In this document: piece after piece, positions 1-12,424 of the stretch | Position numbering within the stretch: the stretch's first letter is position 1 | How the letters are laid out: every line of letters starts with the position of its first letter | From: Papio anubis | Taxonomy: Eukaryota > Chordata > Mammalia > Primates > Cercopithecidae | Length of the DNA: 64,000 nucleotides | Assembly (NCBI RefSeq): GCF_008728515.1 | Contig: NC_044981.1 | Coordinates: 135,719,937-135,783,936, forward strand | Reading direction: 5' to 3' | The notes under the pieces: model-generated | Seen by the model: only the letters and a program-made list of their open reading frames with translations | Database searches by the model: none | Told to the model about the DNA's origin: nothing | Made by a program: the position numbers and the translations under genes

Positions 1-194
1 TGCTTTGCCATTCATTCAATATTCATGTATGTGTGCACGTGTACATGCACGTACATGCCTGAACTGGGTTTTGGAACATTCTAGTGATTAAAACAGCATT
101 CATCTCCCCTTCATGTTCTAGCTATGAGGGTGTTTGGGTAGAAAACATCAAAGAGAACTTGCTATTAGCAGTCAATTACAATCTGAGCCCTTGC

Positions 195-437
195 AGAGAA
201 GCACTATGGTGTCACATTTAAGAACACTGTCCTTAGGGTCAGAAAAACGCTGTTTTCAAATTCTAGGTCTGCCACCAACTAGTTGTGTGACCTCTGGCAA
301 GTTGTTAATATTTCTTAGGATTAACTCTCTGTTATATCTAAAATGTGAATAATCCTTACTTCTTGCTAAACTTCATAAGGATTAAATGAGATGCTGGTAG
401 AACACTTAGCATGGTGCCTGGCATATGTTACTCATGG
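195..437 (+). mobile_element. MIR SINE
   Basis: The block follows the MIR consensus in order: a tRNA-like head, 'tagttgtgtgacctctggca', then 'aggattaaatgagatgctgg', and an end at 'atggtgcctggca'. It is diverged and ancient. Confidence 0.75.
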
Positions 438-1322
438 GACAAATGACAACTAATGTTATTAACCCCTTGCACAAACATGAACAAAGCCCCTACTCCATGC
501 CAAAAATGTGTGATAAAACCTGGGCATATAAGTGAGATATGGAGACTGCCAATAATCATAGTCACATGCCAATGCTAAAATAGAGGTGTGTACAAGGTCC
601 TGTTGGGGATACAGTGGGAAAGCATTGAACTCCATGAAGAGAGACTGAAAATGATTTCAGAGACTGAAAATAACTCCCCTGATGTAATGATGTTTGAGGT
701 GAGCCTAAAAGAATGACTGAGAGTTTACTAGGCTGATGAGGGAAGAAGTGCCTGCCAGGCAGTGAACATGCACTAAGGCATGCAAGGACATGGTGAATCT
801 GGGGCATTGAAAGTCGACTTCCTTGGTTTGATCAGAGTCTATATATAGACTATTACCCAGAGAAGCTGGAAAGATATACGGGCTTCAATTGCCATGTTGG
901 GAGTTTGTCCTGAGGACCAGCGTACTGAAAACTGGAGAAGGGCAAGTATCGAATTCAGATAGCAGGCCAGAGTTTGGATGTTTTTGTGATGAGTTTAGAA
1001 AAGGCCAATAGGCTATTCTGACATGTGACCTTATTTCCTATTTCAGAAAACTGCTGTAAGTAATAAGATGCCATAGAGGGAATGTAGTCAGTGGTTGGTA
1101 TTTGTTTTTGAACCTTAATTTTTGAAAGAGTAGCTAAAATCTCCATGTAGACCAAAAAACCATATTTATTTAAGATTTTGTTGCATACTAGTATCACATA
1201 ATTGAATATATAATTGATATTTTTAAGATTCTGAAATTATTTTCTGTTAGTATAAACACATACAGTCTTTTACATAAACATTTCCTATGGCCTTCTGCAG
1301 ACAATGTTCCCAAACATATTTT

Positions 1323-1425
1323 TTTTAAATACAGATTCCTAGATCCCACCCCTGGAGATTATGATTCAGTTGTTCTTATGAGGGGCTCAAGAACTTGTAA
1401 TCAATAACAAGTTCACCTCCCCCTG
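1323..1425 (+). mobile_element. MER5-type hAT-Charlie fragment
   Basis: The internal MER5 segment 'cctagatcccacccctggag' followed by 'attatgattcagt' is recognisable. Both termini are missing. Confidence 0.55.
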
Positions 1426-2324
1426 CCAGTTTATTTTGATGTGCAACCACATATAAAGGCCAAAGCTGCAGAGCAATAGAAGACCCAATTTCTTTTAATA
1501 TATACTCTCAAAACTTACTTCAAATCACATGGTTCCTCCTTTGTTTCTTTCATTTTTCCTAATGAATATCAAATAAGCTTTTGACTTACTGTAGCTACTA
1601 ATTTTAAGGCAAGTTTTCTTACTAGATACATTTGGAATAGGCACCCAGATATAAATTAAATTAGTTGCAGGTTATCTTTTAAAAATCTGTTCAAGTGCAT
1701 ATATGAACTAGAAGAAATAAACATGTAAAAAATGACAAAGAGAATGATCCTGAATTATTCTTCCTAACTTATATAGTACATATTTAAATTCCAAGTGAAA
1801 ATGCAAACCATAGAGCACGTTCAATATCCTTTAAACATAATGAGGTTATGAATAAAAGAGTTTATATCCCTAGAATCGCAACTGTAATTCATTTATTGAG
1901 AACCACTTAAATTGTGAATATAAGCTATTTTCTTGATGTTTGGATAAAATCCGTCTATAGGTCTTCATAAAAGCTGCTGCTTTGTGAATTTCTTGCAAAG
2001 TGTCACTAAGGGGAGCCATTGAGCTGTAAGTACTTCACTTCCCAAGACAAACTAGGTTATAATTTTTACCCAAATGCTAAAAATGTATTCCACATTACAG
2101 ACTGAGGACTAAATATCACGAATTCTATGACTCAAACCAATTAAATAAGTATTACATTTTTCTTTTTATTTGGTGTGGAATGAAATTCAACCGGAAACCC
2201 ATGGCTTTATGCCTTCCATAAAGCACTCACGGTGTAAAAGGGTTGATCTTATTATTTTTGAATCTAGAGTTGGACCTGATTTTGATGTATGGAGAATAAA
2301 AATTCCAGCTTGTGTTCTTTTCTG

Positions 2325-2638
2325 TTTTTTTTTTTTTTTTTTTTTCTTTTGAGACAGAGTTTCGCTCTTCTTGCCCAGGCTGGAGTACAATGGCACAATC
2401 TTGGCTCACTGCAATCTCCGCCTCCCCGGTTCAAGTAATTTTCCTGCCTCAATCTCCCAAGTAGCTGGGATTACAGGCGCCTGCCACCATGCCTGGCTAA
2501 TTTTGTATTTTTAGTAGAGATGGGGTTTGGTTTTACCATGTTGGTCAGGCTGGTCTTGAACTCCTGACATCAGGTGATCCACTTGCCTCGGCCTCCCAAA
2601 GTGCTGGGATTACAGGAGTAAGTCACTGCACCCGGTCT
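2325..2638 (-). mobile_element. Alu (S-like), minus strand
   Basis: A poly-T tract is followed by 'gagacagagtttcgctctt', both Alu monomers with the middle A-rich linker in reverse, and an end at 'cactgcacccggtc'. Length is essentially complete. It lies in gene-sense orientation relative to RSPO3. Confidence 0.95.
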
Positions 2639-3394
2639 GTTTTTTTAAATTAAGATATCACTGGGAAAATGTGCAAGGAAGAGGAATTGCTTTAGTATGA
2701 CTTTTTTCTTTTTTGGGGGCAATTATAATGTATTGTGTAGATACATATTTATAGGCCTATATTATTACCAAGTAAATTGAGAAATGCATCGAAACCTTTT
2801 GTCTTTTGTTTGTTTTAATAAAATAGAAAACTTATTCTTCTTGCTGTAAATTTAACCTAGGAATTTACAACAAATATAGTAAAAATATCAAAGAACGAAT
2901 GTCTTTTGCTTTTTGATAAATAGGCAGACACTTAATTTCTCCAAATTGAAATTTAAAGCTACCTGATTTACCTATGCTGTAGGTTACACATGAATTCTAT
3001 TGCCTTTTCTATTTAATTTTCAAGATGCTTCTGATTAATTATTCAAAGAAAAATAATTTGATACATCATTACATACTTTACTAAATGCTGTTAATTTGGG
3101 TATTACCTTGAGCCCACTGTTACAAAGATAGCTCTGATCATTAAAATATATGGAGATTGGAATAACATGTTATATCAATTTCAAAGAACCAGTTTAAGAG
3201 ATGCAATCTATTTGTATCATGTTGTTTTGGGAATTCAGAACCAAGAACATAATGATTGGAAGGCATTGAATATAAACTTTAAGAGGTGAAAGCAGATAAA
3301 CCCAAGCTTCTTAACGTGACCCTCAGGGTCCTCGTCTGCTGTGATATCTACTTACTTATCTACTTTTATCTGCTTATTTATCTACTTTGCTGGC

Positions 3395-3650
3395 CTCACA
3401 CTTGTCTTTTTAGTCACCCCTGCACTTGTCCCGCCATAATGTTTCCTGATCCCATATATTGGATACATTTATCTAAAATGCAGTTTCTAGATCCCTTGCC
3501 CTAACTCAGACTTACTGTTGAATTCTCTGGCCTTCAGGGAAACCTTCCTCACTCTCTTAACCTCTTCGTAGGCTAGACTATTTACATTTGTCCTCTCTGT
3601 ATTCTCAGCTCCCAATTAGGACCCTGCTGCAGATCAAGATGAAGATGACC
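3395..3650 (+). mobile_element. Possible L2 fragment
   Basis: The pattern 'ccttcagggaaaccttcctc' followed by 'tctgtattctcagctccca' resembles the 3' part of L2. It is too diverged to be sure without alignment. Confidence 0.35.
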
Positions 3651-3712
3651 TGGATAGTTTGTTTTTTAAAATAGTAAAAATAATTATAACTAAAATTCAA
3701 CACACACTTTTA

Positions 3713-3756
3713 TTAGGTTGGTGCAAAATAATTGTGGTTTGTGCCATTACTTTTAA
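3713..3756 (+). mobile_element. MADE1 half-element (mariner MITE)
   Basis: It begins with the MADE1 terminal repeat 'ttaggttggtgcaaaataat' and continues through 'gccattacttttaa' to the element's centre, where it stops. The second half of the approximately 80-bp palindrome is absent, so it cannot form the miR-548-type hairpin. Confidence 0.85.
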
Positions 3757-6563
3757 TATGTACCAGACCAACTTCTAAGTAAGAGTACAGTGCCTAGAAG
3801 CTCTATTCAACCCCTGTTCTACAGATGAGGACAAGGAGGGTTCCTAACCACAGCACCCTTCTGCTTCCACATTATTTCTCAGTAGAGCACAATGTGACAT
3901 GCTATCCTTACTTATGTCACTTCAGCTACTGAGGCAAGGAAGGAATGCAGCTGTGGACTAACTTTTTAAAAGAGAGGAGTTTTATAAAAATAAAGATTTG
4001 GAGTGTACTTTCTTAATCTCTGGAAATTTGAACTTACTGGGCAAGAAAGAGCTGCTTATCAGAAATTAACTCAGAACTTAATAGCATTTGGAATAAACTT
4101 TTTGAGTCAGAACCATTCAGCACCATCTCATTCTCTATTCTCTTTTTATTTTTGCTACAAGCCTATATTTTAGTACTTCCACTCCCCCAACATATAGAGG
4201 TATGATATGTATATGTAACTTGAAAATTATATATCATTTATATCTAATTTAGAAATAATTTTCCATTAGACTACTACCATTACATTTTTGAAACTTTAAT
4301 GAAATTATCACATATTTTCATATTTTGTTATACTTAATACTAAAAGAGAGAAAGAAAAATTATATAGCTTTAAAATTTTAAAATCCTACTGAGGTTTGAA
4401 TGCAGTCCTATTATAAATCATTTCACCTTATAACAAACATCATAAATATCAGTAATCACAATTTTTTAGAATACGTATTTTCATAGTCTGCTTTAAGCAT
4501 AATGAACTCTCTTTTGCCAAATTAAATACCTTCCTTACAAATGGACCATTGCCAATAGGCCTTTACAGATTTTTTTCTCCATTGTTTAAATAATTTTATT
4601 ATCCACTAAAGATTCAGAATCTGAAATTTTGAATTTTGACTCAATGTCCTGATAGAAGTTTCCACGACCCTTTCATTCAGGCTAACTCCATTCCACCTCA
4701 TTGCTTCTGCTGCCTGAAACCGCAGCCTGGAATCCTTGCTTCCATTTAAAAGGCCCATTAGCTGGAGTCCAAAAGAAACTATTAAAGGTATTAGGTACTG
4801 CATACTAGGATGTCTTCCTGCTCTATATTAAAAGAAAAGTTAAAAGTGATCGGGGAGAAAGTACCCAAAGATTTTTTAAAATATTGGCAATGTTTACAAA
4901 TTTTACTTATTATAAAAGTAAAGGATATTCTGTATTTTATTGTATAATATTTTAAAAGCTAGCAGGCTATTATAATTTATATTAAGTATTTTAAATTTTG
5001 CATTCTTTTATATGTGGTTATTTCTCTTGAATCAAATACTTTTTGGTTAAAAGTTCATTTGCAATAAGTAATTTTTTTCTTCAGTGCAGAAGTTCTTAAC
5101 TTAACTTTGAAATCCTATCTATCATCTTAGGTTAGATCTTACGTATTCCTTTCATGACTGAGCATAGTGAAAGTTAGTTTTTATGTGGAGTTTAAAATAA
5201 AACTTGTATTTGAATTTTCCCTATTTTTCTTTAGTTAAATGTGTAGGCTCACAGCTCATTCGTTTGTGCTTAAAATACATGTTCTGGAATCAGTTTATGA
5301 TAAATATTCACCAAATGCCTTTTATTTTTTCTAAGAATCACTAAGCCAAAAGCATTGTCTTCATCTTTGATGGAATATAACTTTCCAATTAACAGAAAAG
5401 TCCTTCATTTCAAAAGGCTGAGCAGAATGCTACTTGAAAATTTATTCCAGCTGGTTAAATTAAGGAATTGAAAGAATTCCAAAGAAAGAATATTCTCTGG
5501 GCATTTATCATTTGATTTTCATTTGGATAAATTTCCATTTGTTCTAAGAGTTTGTCTTAGAATTTTGTTCTTTTGAGACAGAAAAAGAAGAAGTGTTGAT
5601 AGCCGTGTTTGGCACTGCTATACTCACTCCCTTACTCAAATTGTCTACTGGGTTGTATGGACAGGAGCGGATGGCCTCATACTTGCTGACATGTTTGCTG
5701 TGATTGATTATACAAGAAATCTTGATATTATTCTACTCTTTCATCATGTTATGCACTAGTTGACTATGCTGTCTAATTCTCATTCTAACACAGCCCACTA
5801 TGTCTTTCTCTGAAGCTTTTTATTGGTCTACAGGGAAAAATGTACCTTTAATCTGGAATTGCATCATGTGGGGAAAAATGACTCCAGTTTCTTATTTGTA
5901 CTATGTATCATGTGTCCCACTCCATGCAATTTTAGCCACAGATAATACACATGTTTATAGTGATGGTTTAATGTTTTCAGCTATTTATTAATTACATATG
6001 TAAAGATGATTTTCATGCATCTTCAAACACGTTCTTGAATAGTTTCACTATGCTTCAGGATTTTACTCATTCTTCTTTTGTTGCAGATTTTGCTTCAAAC
6101 TAATAGTTTCTTAACTAGTTTGAAAAACATAGAAAACCCCACTCAACCTCTACTACATTAAAATCTGTGATAAATTTTACCCATAATATATGATAAGAGA
6201 AGTATTTCATCTATAGCAGGTAATGCAGATTGTTCTAAGTACTTTTTCTCCCATTCTATTTGTTGAAGCAAATGTCTATTAATCAGAAATACTTTCAACA
6301 TCCATTTCCACAATCATCAAGGTAGCTCCTTATAATTACTTCATCAACAGTGGTTACGTATGGTACTTGGAAGGGAATACAACTGATTTAATCATCTTTA
6401 AAATTTGTTTGGAGGTTAAGTGTTAACTAATCTAGAAATATCCACCCTGTAATTTAGCAAGATTAGTAAGATTTTATTGTATCTATTTTACAGCTTTTCT
6501 CTGTGCTTTCTCTATCATGATTGATGAGGGTAGGTTTGGAAGTATAGACATGAGCAACAAAAG

Positions 6564-6622
6564 TGTATGTATGTTTGTGTGTGTATATATTTTCATATAT
6601 AAATGTATATGCACATATTTAT
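6564..6622 (+). repeat. TG/TA-rich microsatellite
   Basis: Alternating purine-pyrimidine tract around 'gtatgtttgtgtgtgtatat', running into a TA-rich stretch. Confidence 0.6.
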
Positions 6623-7337
6623 TTATAGGTCCCTTTCCACCACTGACAGAAAAGTTCTATTTTTTGGGGGTGAACTTTAAGTATCGATTCTAAGACAGCC
6701 TGTTTTCCAATGTAATTTTTAATGATTCTGAAAAGAGTGTCATCCTTTTACAAGAGCTCTTTAGAAGTCTGAATCTTTCAATTTAGTGATTTCTGTAAGT
6801 TATATGACTTTTAACTTTTTCTTTTCAACCGTATTTTCCATGTAGCATATTAAGACTTGTACCCTATCTACTTTTTCTCTTCACAAACTCTCAGAATGTC
6901 CTGAGGAAAATAGAATATGGCTTTCTAATAAGCATCTGATTAATGCAGAAGAGATCAAAGAATTACTTTCATTCTTTGGATAGTCAACCTCCTATGCCTA
7001 GACTTTCCCTCCCAAAGTTAACATTATCATTAGTAGATTTCACTCCTCTTTCTTTGCTACTAACTAGTGTGTTTCCTTCTCTCGTTTGATTGGGTCCCTA
7101 TGTGCAACCCAATATATTATCTACTCATTTTAATTGATATTTCTAGGCCCTTTTGCAATTTGTCAAGGTGATATTGAGTTTTGTTTCCAGTTTTCATAGT
7201 ATTAGGAAGAACAATTAATGTAGTAACAACTGCAAATATAAAGAACTTACTCTTTATAGAAATTCAACCTTAATTTTGATTTACCTATTATTGAAAAGGA
7301 AATGCAATTCACAGGACTGGTTATTTTGGAGTAGGAT

Positions 7338-7705
7338 GGTTATATGATTTGGCTGCTTCCCTTCCCAAATCTCACCTTGAATTATAGTTCCTATAATCCC
7401 CATGTGTCGTGGGATGCACCCAGTGGGAGGTAATTGAATCCCGGGGGTGGTTACCCTCATGCTGTTCTCATAATAGTTAGTGAATTCTCATGAGAGCTGA
7501 TGGTTTTATAAGGGGCTTTTCCCCCTTTTGCTCGGCACTTCTCTTCCTGCCACCATATGAAGAAGGATGCATTTGCTTCCCTATCCATCATGATTGTAAG
7601 TTTCTTGAGGCCATGCTGAACTGTGAGTCAATTAAACCTGTTTCCTTTATAAATTACCCAGTCTCAGTTATGTCTTTATTAGCAGTGTGAGAATGCACTA
7701 ATACA
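7338..7705 (+). mobile_element. THE1 solo LTR (ERVL-MaLR)
   Basis: Collinear with the THE1 LTR: 'atgatttggctgcttccc' near the start, 'gtgggaggtaattgaatc', 'agctgatggttttataag', 'gagtcaattaaacctgttt' with the polyadenylation region, and the end 'gaatgcactaatac'. Nearly full length, with no internal region beside it, so it is a solo LTR. Confidence 0.9.
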
Positions 7706-7861
7706 GGTGGGATGGATAGTATTGGGAGATTCCAGCAGTGATTCCCTGATCTATTAGCATAATTTTGTGCACAAGGGGAGACATATGAGGCCCATATTCC
7801 TGGTACATTAATAAGCACTGCTACTATTGCTGTAAAGACTGTGGTAGCTCCTCCTTTCTCT

Positions 7862-7922
7862 TTGGCAAGAGCCTGAGAACAGTAGTGAGTCTATAAATAT
7901 TCGTTGAATGAATTAAATGAAC
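7862..7922 (+). mobile_element. L2 3' end fragment
   Basis: 'tataaatattcgttgaatga' matches the L2 3' terminus. Short and diverged. Confidence 0.45.
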
Positions 7923-9001
7923 AAGAAAAATATTGTTCCCTTTTCTTGATTTCTTGACCATGACTTAATTTGAGTTAAAGTTGGAGAAGGACAGGCATAG
8001 ACAGACATGCTTTGGTGTTACGCTGTCATATGCAGGCACGCTGTGATTACCCAGTGTCCCAAACAACCTGTCTTAATAAGTCCCACTTATTGGGGAGTAC
8101 TCGGCCAGTTAGCTACTTCTGTTCCAATATCAGCTTCAAGAGATTACAGTGAACTCCAGAGAGCTATATCATGTTTTCAGGAATATCATTTTGATTTGTC
8201 CTGTTTGGTCCTTTGGGACCAAGTCAATGATGAATAACTAGAGTATCTCTAAAGCTGTTTCAAGAAATGGCATTAGGAAGTCCAGGTTGGAACAGATAAG
8301 TTAGGAAGAATTCCATTCTCTTCTCTTGTTTCCAGAAAGCATTTGAGTTCTAGGACAGTTTTAGTGATTTGAAGACTTCAAAGTTTCCCTGAGGTTGGGA
8401 ATGTGGACCAGAGTCCATCTCTTAGACCAGAGCTGGAAACAGTGGCCTACCAAAAAGTTTTTGAGCTTGTTTGGAGAAAAAGAGGTGATCAGGAAGAGGA
8501 ACAAATAAAAGAGAAATAGAGGAAGAGAGGAAAGGACTTGGGATGGTTGTCAAAAGTTGAAAGATGACAAAACAGCCTTGTCTTCCTTAATTATCTTCTA
8601 TAGCAAGCATAAATGATGCTTTATTTGGTGGAGTTGAGAATGTAGTCTTCCTTTAAAGTCATGAAATATGATTCTAGCCCATCTCGCCTGATCTTGGGGC
8701 TTTTGTATCCTCTTTTGAAGTGGTACTACACAGTCTCAAAAGCCTGACTTCCCCTTGAGTTTCGAATAACTGTGGCTTTTGTTGTAATCCATTGAATTTT
8801 GCTTTCAGTGGAATGCCACCAAAATGAAGGACCATTGGGTAGTATGATGAAACTTTCCATTTAAGAGGGTGTAGCAAGGACAGCAGATGTTATGTGCAAT
8901 GCAATTAATGGGAAGAGAAAGTCTTAGGAAAGGCTTAAGCAAATGAGCTGAAAATTAAAGGAAATGTGACAATTCCTGAAAGAATGAACACTGTCTTACT
9001 C

Positions 9002-9042
9002 AATCTCTAAGAACACTGTCTTAATCTCTAAAATAAATATTT
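9002..9042 (+). repeat. Imperfect short tandem duplication
   Basis: 'actgtcttactcaatctcta' is repeated about 20 bp later as 'actgtcttaatctcta'. A local duplication in otherwise unique intron. Confidence 0.6.
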
Positions 9043-9213
9043 CTCATTTAATTGAAGTATTTAAGAATCAAATAAAGTGACCCTGGAAATAAGAAGGCCA
9101 GACGAAATAGATAGAAAAAAAGTTTAAAAGAGGTAAAGAGCTTGAAATATCCCATATTTTTTATTTTGTGAGTAAAGTAAACTTCCTATGTACCATAAGA
9201 CCTAGTTAAGGTA

Positions 9214-9680
9214 ATGCTATAGTTTAGATATTTGACCCTGCAAACCTTATGTTAAAATTTGAGCCCAAATGTTTGGGGTGGGGCCAAATGGGAGGTGTTT
9301 GGGAGTCATGGGAGTGGGTCCCTCATGAATGACTTGGTATCATTCTCATGGTAATGAGTGAGTTCTCACTCTATATTAGTTCCTATGAGAGAGTTTCCCA
9401 GAGAGCTGCTTCTTAAAAAGAGCCTGGTGCCTTCTCTCTCTCTCTCTCTCTGTTGTCTCACACACTCTCTCTTTTCTCCTCTAGTCATATGATCTGCATG
9501 TGCCAGTTCCCTTTTTTCTTCTGTCATGAGTGGAAGCATCCTGAGGCCCTCACCAGTCAGATACTAGTGCTATGCTTCTTGTACAGTTGGCAGAACTGTT
9601 AGCCAAATAAACCTCTTTTTTTGAATGAATTACTCAGCCTTAGGTATTCTGTTATAGCAACACAAAAATGGACTGAGACA
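9214..9680 (+). mobile_element. MST solo LTR (ERVL-MaLR)
   Basis: Collinear with MSTA/MSTB LTRs: 'gctatagtttagatatttg', 'aatgggaggtgtttgggagt', 'ggtaatgagtgagttctcac', a TC-repeat, 'atgcttcttgtacag', 'gccaaataaacctctttttt' and the end 'gttatagcaacacaaaaatg'. Subfamily A versus B is not resolved by eye. No internal MaLR sequence follows. Confidence 0.9.
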
Positions 9681-10350
9681 GGTAGAAACGGGGATATGTG
9701 ATCAATGACTGTATATAAGCCATTCCCTTATCTCCAGAGAATATTTAGAAGAAAGAGTAGTAGTCACGGAGTGACTACAAATAATGGGGAGTGAAAATAC
9801 TGAAGGAAAGCAGAAGTAAGATTGACTTACTTGTTTATCTGTTATGCCAGAATTTGGGGAGAGGAAGGTAAATCCCTTTTTTGTCCATTACATCTTGCCC
9901 ACCCTTAATCAAGCACGCTTTTGGATCCCACAAACTCTGCTGGAACTTTTAAACTGCAGAGGATTTAAGGAGTTAAGCACAAAATGTCTCTGAGGAAGCC
10001 TTCCCTGAGTATGAATGGGTCTGGGTGTGGGCATGTGAATCAACCCTAACAAACCGAAAACAATACTAGGTGATTTCTAAAAATCAGCAACTCTTTTCAG
10101 GCATCACTGAATAACCTCACAAATGATTTGCACTACTGCTAACAACACCTGGTAAGCAGTTGTATTATCTATGTATGATAATATATTTAACACATTTATA
10201 TATGGGTTACTATATTTATATATTTTACTGTAGTAGTTGTTAAGTATCTTGAAGATCCCCCCTTACCTACCTACGTCCTTCAAGATACATTTTAAAGGCT
10301 ACTTCTCTATTAATTCTTCCCTGATCTTCTCCACCAGGTGAGGAGGGATG

Positions 10351-10487
10351 TAGTAATGTATAGCTGCTATGACCTTGGGCTTTGAAGTTAGAAAGATCCA
10401 AGTTTGATTTTCTGCCAAGCTATTTAGTCATTGTCTATCCTTGGGGGATATTACTTAAACTCTCAGGACCTCATCTTTTAAAATGTG
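10351..10487 (+). mobile_element. MIR SINE fragment
   Basis: The order of 'ttgggctttgaagttagaaa', 'ggatattacttaaactctca' and 'cctcatcttttaaaatg' follows the MIR consensus. Confidence 0.7.
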
Positions 10488-10529
10488 TGCTTAAAAAAAG
10501 TGGGGCATTAAATTTTAAATATCTGAAAT

Positions 10530-10700
10530 AGGTATCAGGAAATGTGCATTTTAAACTTGGCTATATTACTCATCAGCAATGTGACCTTAAGTATAGCACT
10601 TTCTGTGCTTTGTTTGCCTCATTTATAAAATAGAATCAATAATTCCTACTATTTTCACTATTTGGAGTAGGTATGAGAAACAAATGATATATAAGTAGTT
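10530..10700 (+). mobile_element. MIR SINE fragment
   Basis: A second MIR copy in tandem with the preceding one: 'atgtgaccttaagtatagca', then 'gcctcatttataaaatagaa'. Confidence 0.65.
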
Positions 10701-11002
10701 GAAAATGAAAAGAATTCTAAAATTATAATCCCTAAAATAAAAATCATTAGTAATGATAATAAATGGTCTCTATGAAACTATAAAACAGCTGAGTGAGTCA
10801 AGTCACCTTTAAAACTAGAACAGCCTTAATCTGGTTTGGGTAAAATCTGAGGAGCACTTAATCCCTTTAAGATGTTTGGTGAAAGTCGTTAACCCACTTA
10901 GTTCTTGCATATCTCTCAAATGTGTCATTCCTTCTTTATCCTCATTCAGTTCAAACCTCTGTCATCTCTAGAACCTCTAGAATGATTTTTGCAAAGATCA
11001 GG

Positions 11003-11028
11003 TTTTTTGTTTGTTTGTTTGTTTGTTT
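11003..11028 (+). repeat. (TTTG)n microsatellite
   Basis: Four to five copies of gttt. A shorter, imperfect relative lies at about 11100-11119. Confidence 0.8.
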
Positions 11029-11079
11029 TCTTCCAGATATTTTCCACTTTGCTGTCAGGTTACCTTCTTACAGTGCAGA

Positions 11080-11480
11080 GGGCTGGTCTTTTATTCCTGT
11101 TTGTTTTTTGTTTGTTTTTAAATCTGCCCAGTGCCTGTACTCCCAAAGTTCTCAGCGTGGCTCAGAAGGCCCTTCCAAATCTGACTCTTGGTTAGGTTAT
11201 TGAGCAGCACCTCCTTCCCTAATTTGCCTTTGCTCAGTCACACTACATAGCTCACTATAATTTGATCACATCATGCTCTTTCTTGTTTTTGTGATTTTAT
11301 TGATGCTATTTCTCAATGGAAAGTTCCTCTCTCTCTCTTTAGCTGGAAAATTCTACTTGGCCTTTAAGAGCCAATAATAATTTATCTCCTCTATTTCCAG
11401 AGGACATATCTGTCAATTTTGCATTTATTTGTTTACAACCAACTCTCCCATGAAATTGTGAACTTCCAAAGGAGTCTCAT
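11080..11480 (+). mobile_element. Probable L2 LINE fragment
   Basis: Follows L2 3' region order: 'aatttgcctttgctcagtca', 'tacttggcctttaagagcca' and a downstream 'catgaaattgtgaacttcc' segment like the L2 'gtaagctcc' motif. Diverged. Confidence 0.5.
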
Positions 11481-11504
11481 AGATATTTGCATATCTTTGT
11501 AACG

Positions 11505-12085
11505 AATCTGTTGACCTTGAGATGCAGAGATTATCTGAAATTATACAGATTGGTCCATTTAATTATATGAGTCCTTAAAAGTGGAAAGTGGAAGAAGAGG
11601 CAGAAGAGTGTCAGAGAGATGCTGTGTGAAAAGGACTCAACCTGCGGTGTTTGGTTTTCTGTTCTTGTGATAGTTTGCTAAGAATGATGGTTTCCACAGA
11701 CTAACATGGCACAAGTATACATATGTAACAAACCTGCATGTTATGCACATGTACCCTACAACTTAAAGTATAATAATAATAAATAAATTTAAAAAAAAAA
11801 AAAAAAAAAAAAAGGACTCAACCTGCCACTTGAGGTTTTGAGGCTGGAGAAAGGGGCCATGAACCAAGGTTTGTGAGTTGCCTGTAAAACCTGGAAAAGA
11901 CAAATAAGTGGATTCTACCCTAGAGTCTCCAAAAAGGAACACAGCCTTGTTGATGCCTTGATTTTAGCATGGTAAAACTTATGTCAGCCTTCTCACCTAC
12001 AGAATTGTAAGATAATAAATTTGTGTCGTTTAGGACATTAAGTTTTTGGTAATTTGTGATGACAGCAACAGAAAACTAATACAAA
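11505..12085 (+). mobile_element. MLT1-type LTR (ERVL-MaLR), interrupted by an L1
   Basis: The left part 'ttgaccttgagatgcagaga' to 11645 and the right part ending 'gataataaatttgtgtcg' and 'acagaaaactaatac' are two halves of one MLT1 LTR. They are separated exactly by the L1 insertion at 11646-11809 and its target duplication, so the LTR is the older element. Confidence 0.85.
11646..11809 (+). mobile_element. Short L1 insertion with 5' inversion (twin priming)
   Basis: Bases 11646-11697 ('ggtgtttggttttctgttct' onward to 'gatggtttcca') are L1 3' sequence in antisense orientation. Bases 11698-11809 are the L1 3' terminus in sense ('catatgtaacaaacctgcat', then 'taataataataaataaat' and poly-A). 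The whole is bracketed by a perfect 17-bp duplication at 11629-11645 and 11810-11826. That arrangement is the signature of twin priming. It lies inside the MLT1 LTR. Confidence 0.93.
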
Positions 12086-12382
12086 CCCAACTTTGTAATG
12101 ATTTTCTTATATTTCAGATCACATATGTCCAAAACAGTTTTAAAGACCCTCATCCCACTATTCAAATGTTCTAGGGTAAACTAAATGAGATCATTTTGGT
12201 TATGAGCAGCATCTAATTTGTCTACACAGAATATTAGTACATAAAAGCTTTAATTTCCTTTCTGAAAACGTTGTTCCACCAAATTTGGATAAATTGAATT
12301 TATTGATAAGATGCAAACTAATAAATCAAAGGAAGCAGAGCATCAGAAAGAAACCACATTATAATTTTTATTACAAGTTTAT

Positions 12383-12424
12383 ACCTCTACTCTCAATCTA
12401 ATTCTCTACTCTCAATCTAATTCT
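12383..12424 (+). repeat. Tandem duplication of about 20 bp
   Basis: 'ctctactctcaatctaatt' occurs twice back to back. A slippage-type local duplication. Confidence 0.85.

Noticed and set aside
3713..3756. Possible miR-548-family precursor
   Set aside because: Only half of the MADE1 palindrome is present, so no hairpin can form.
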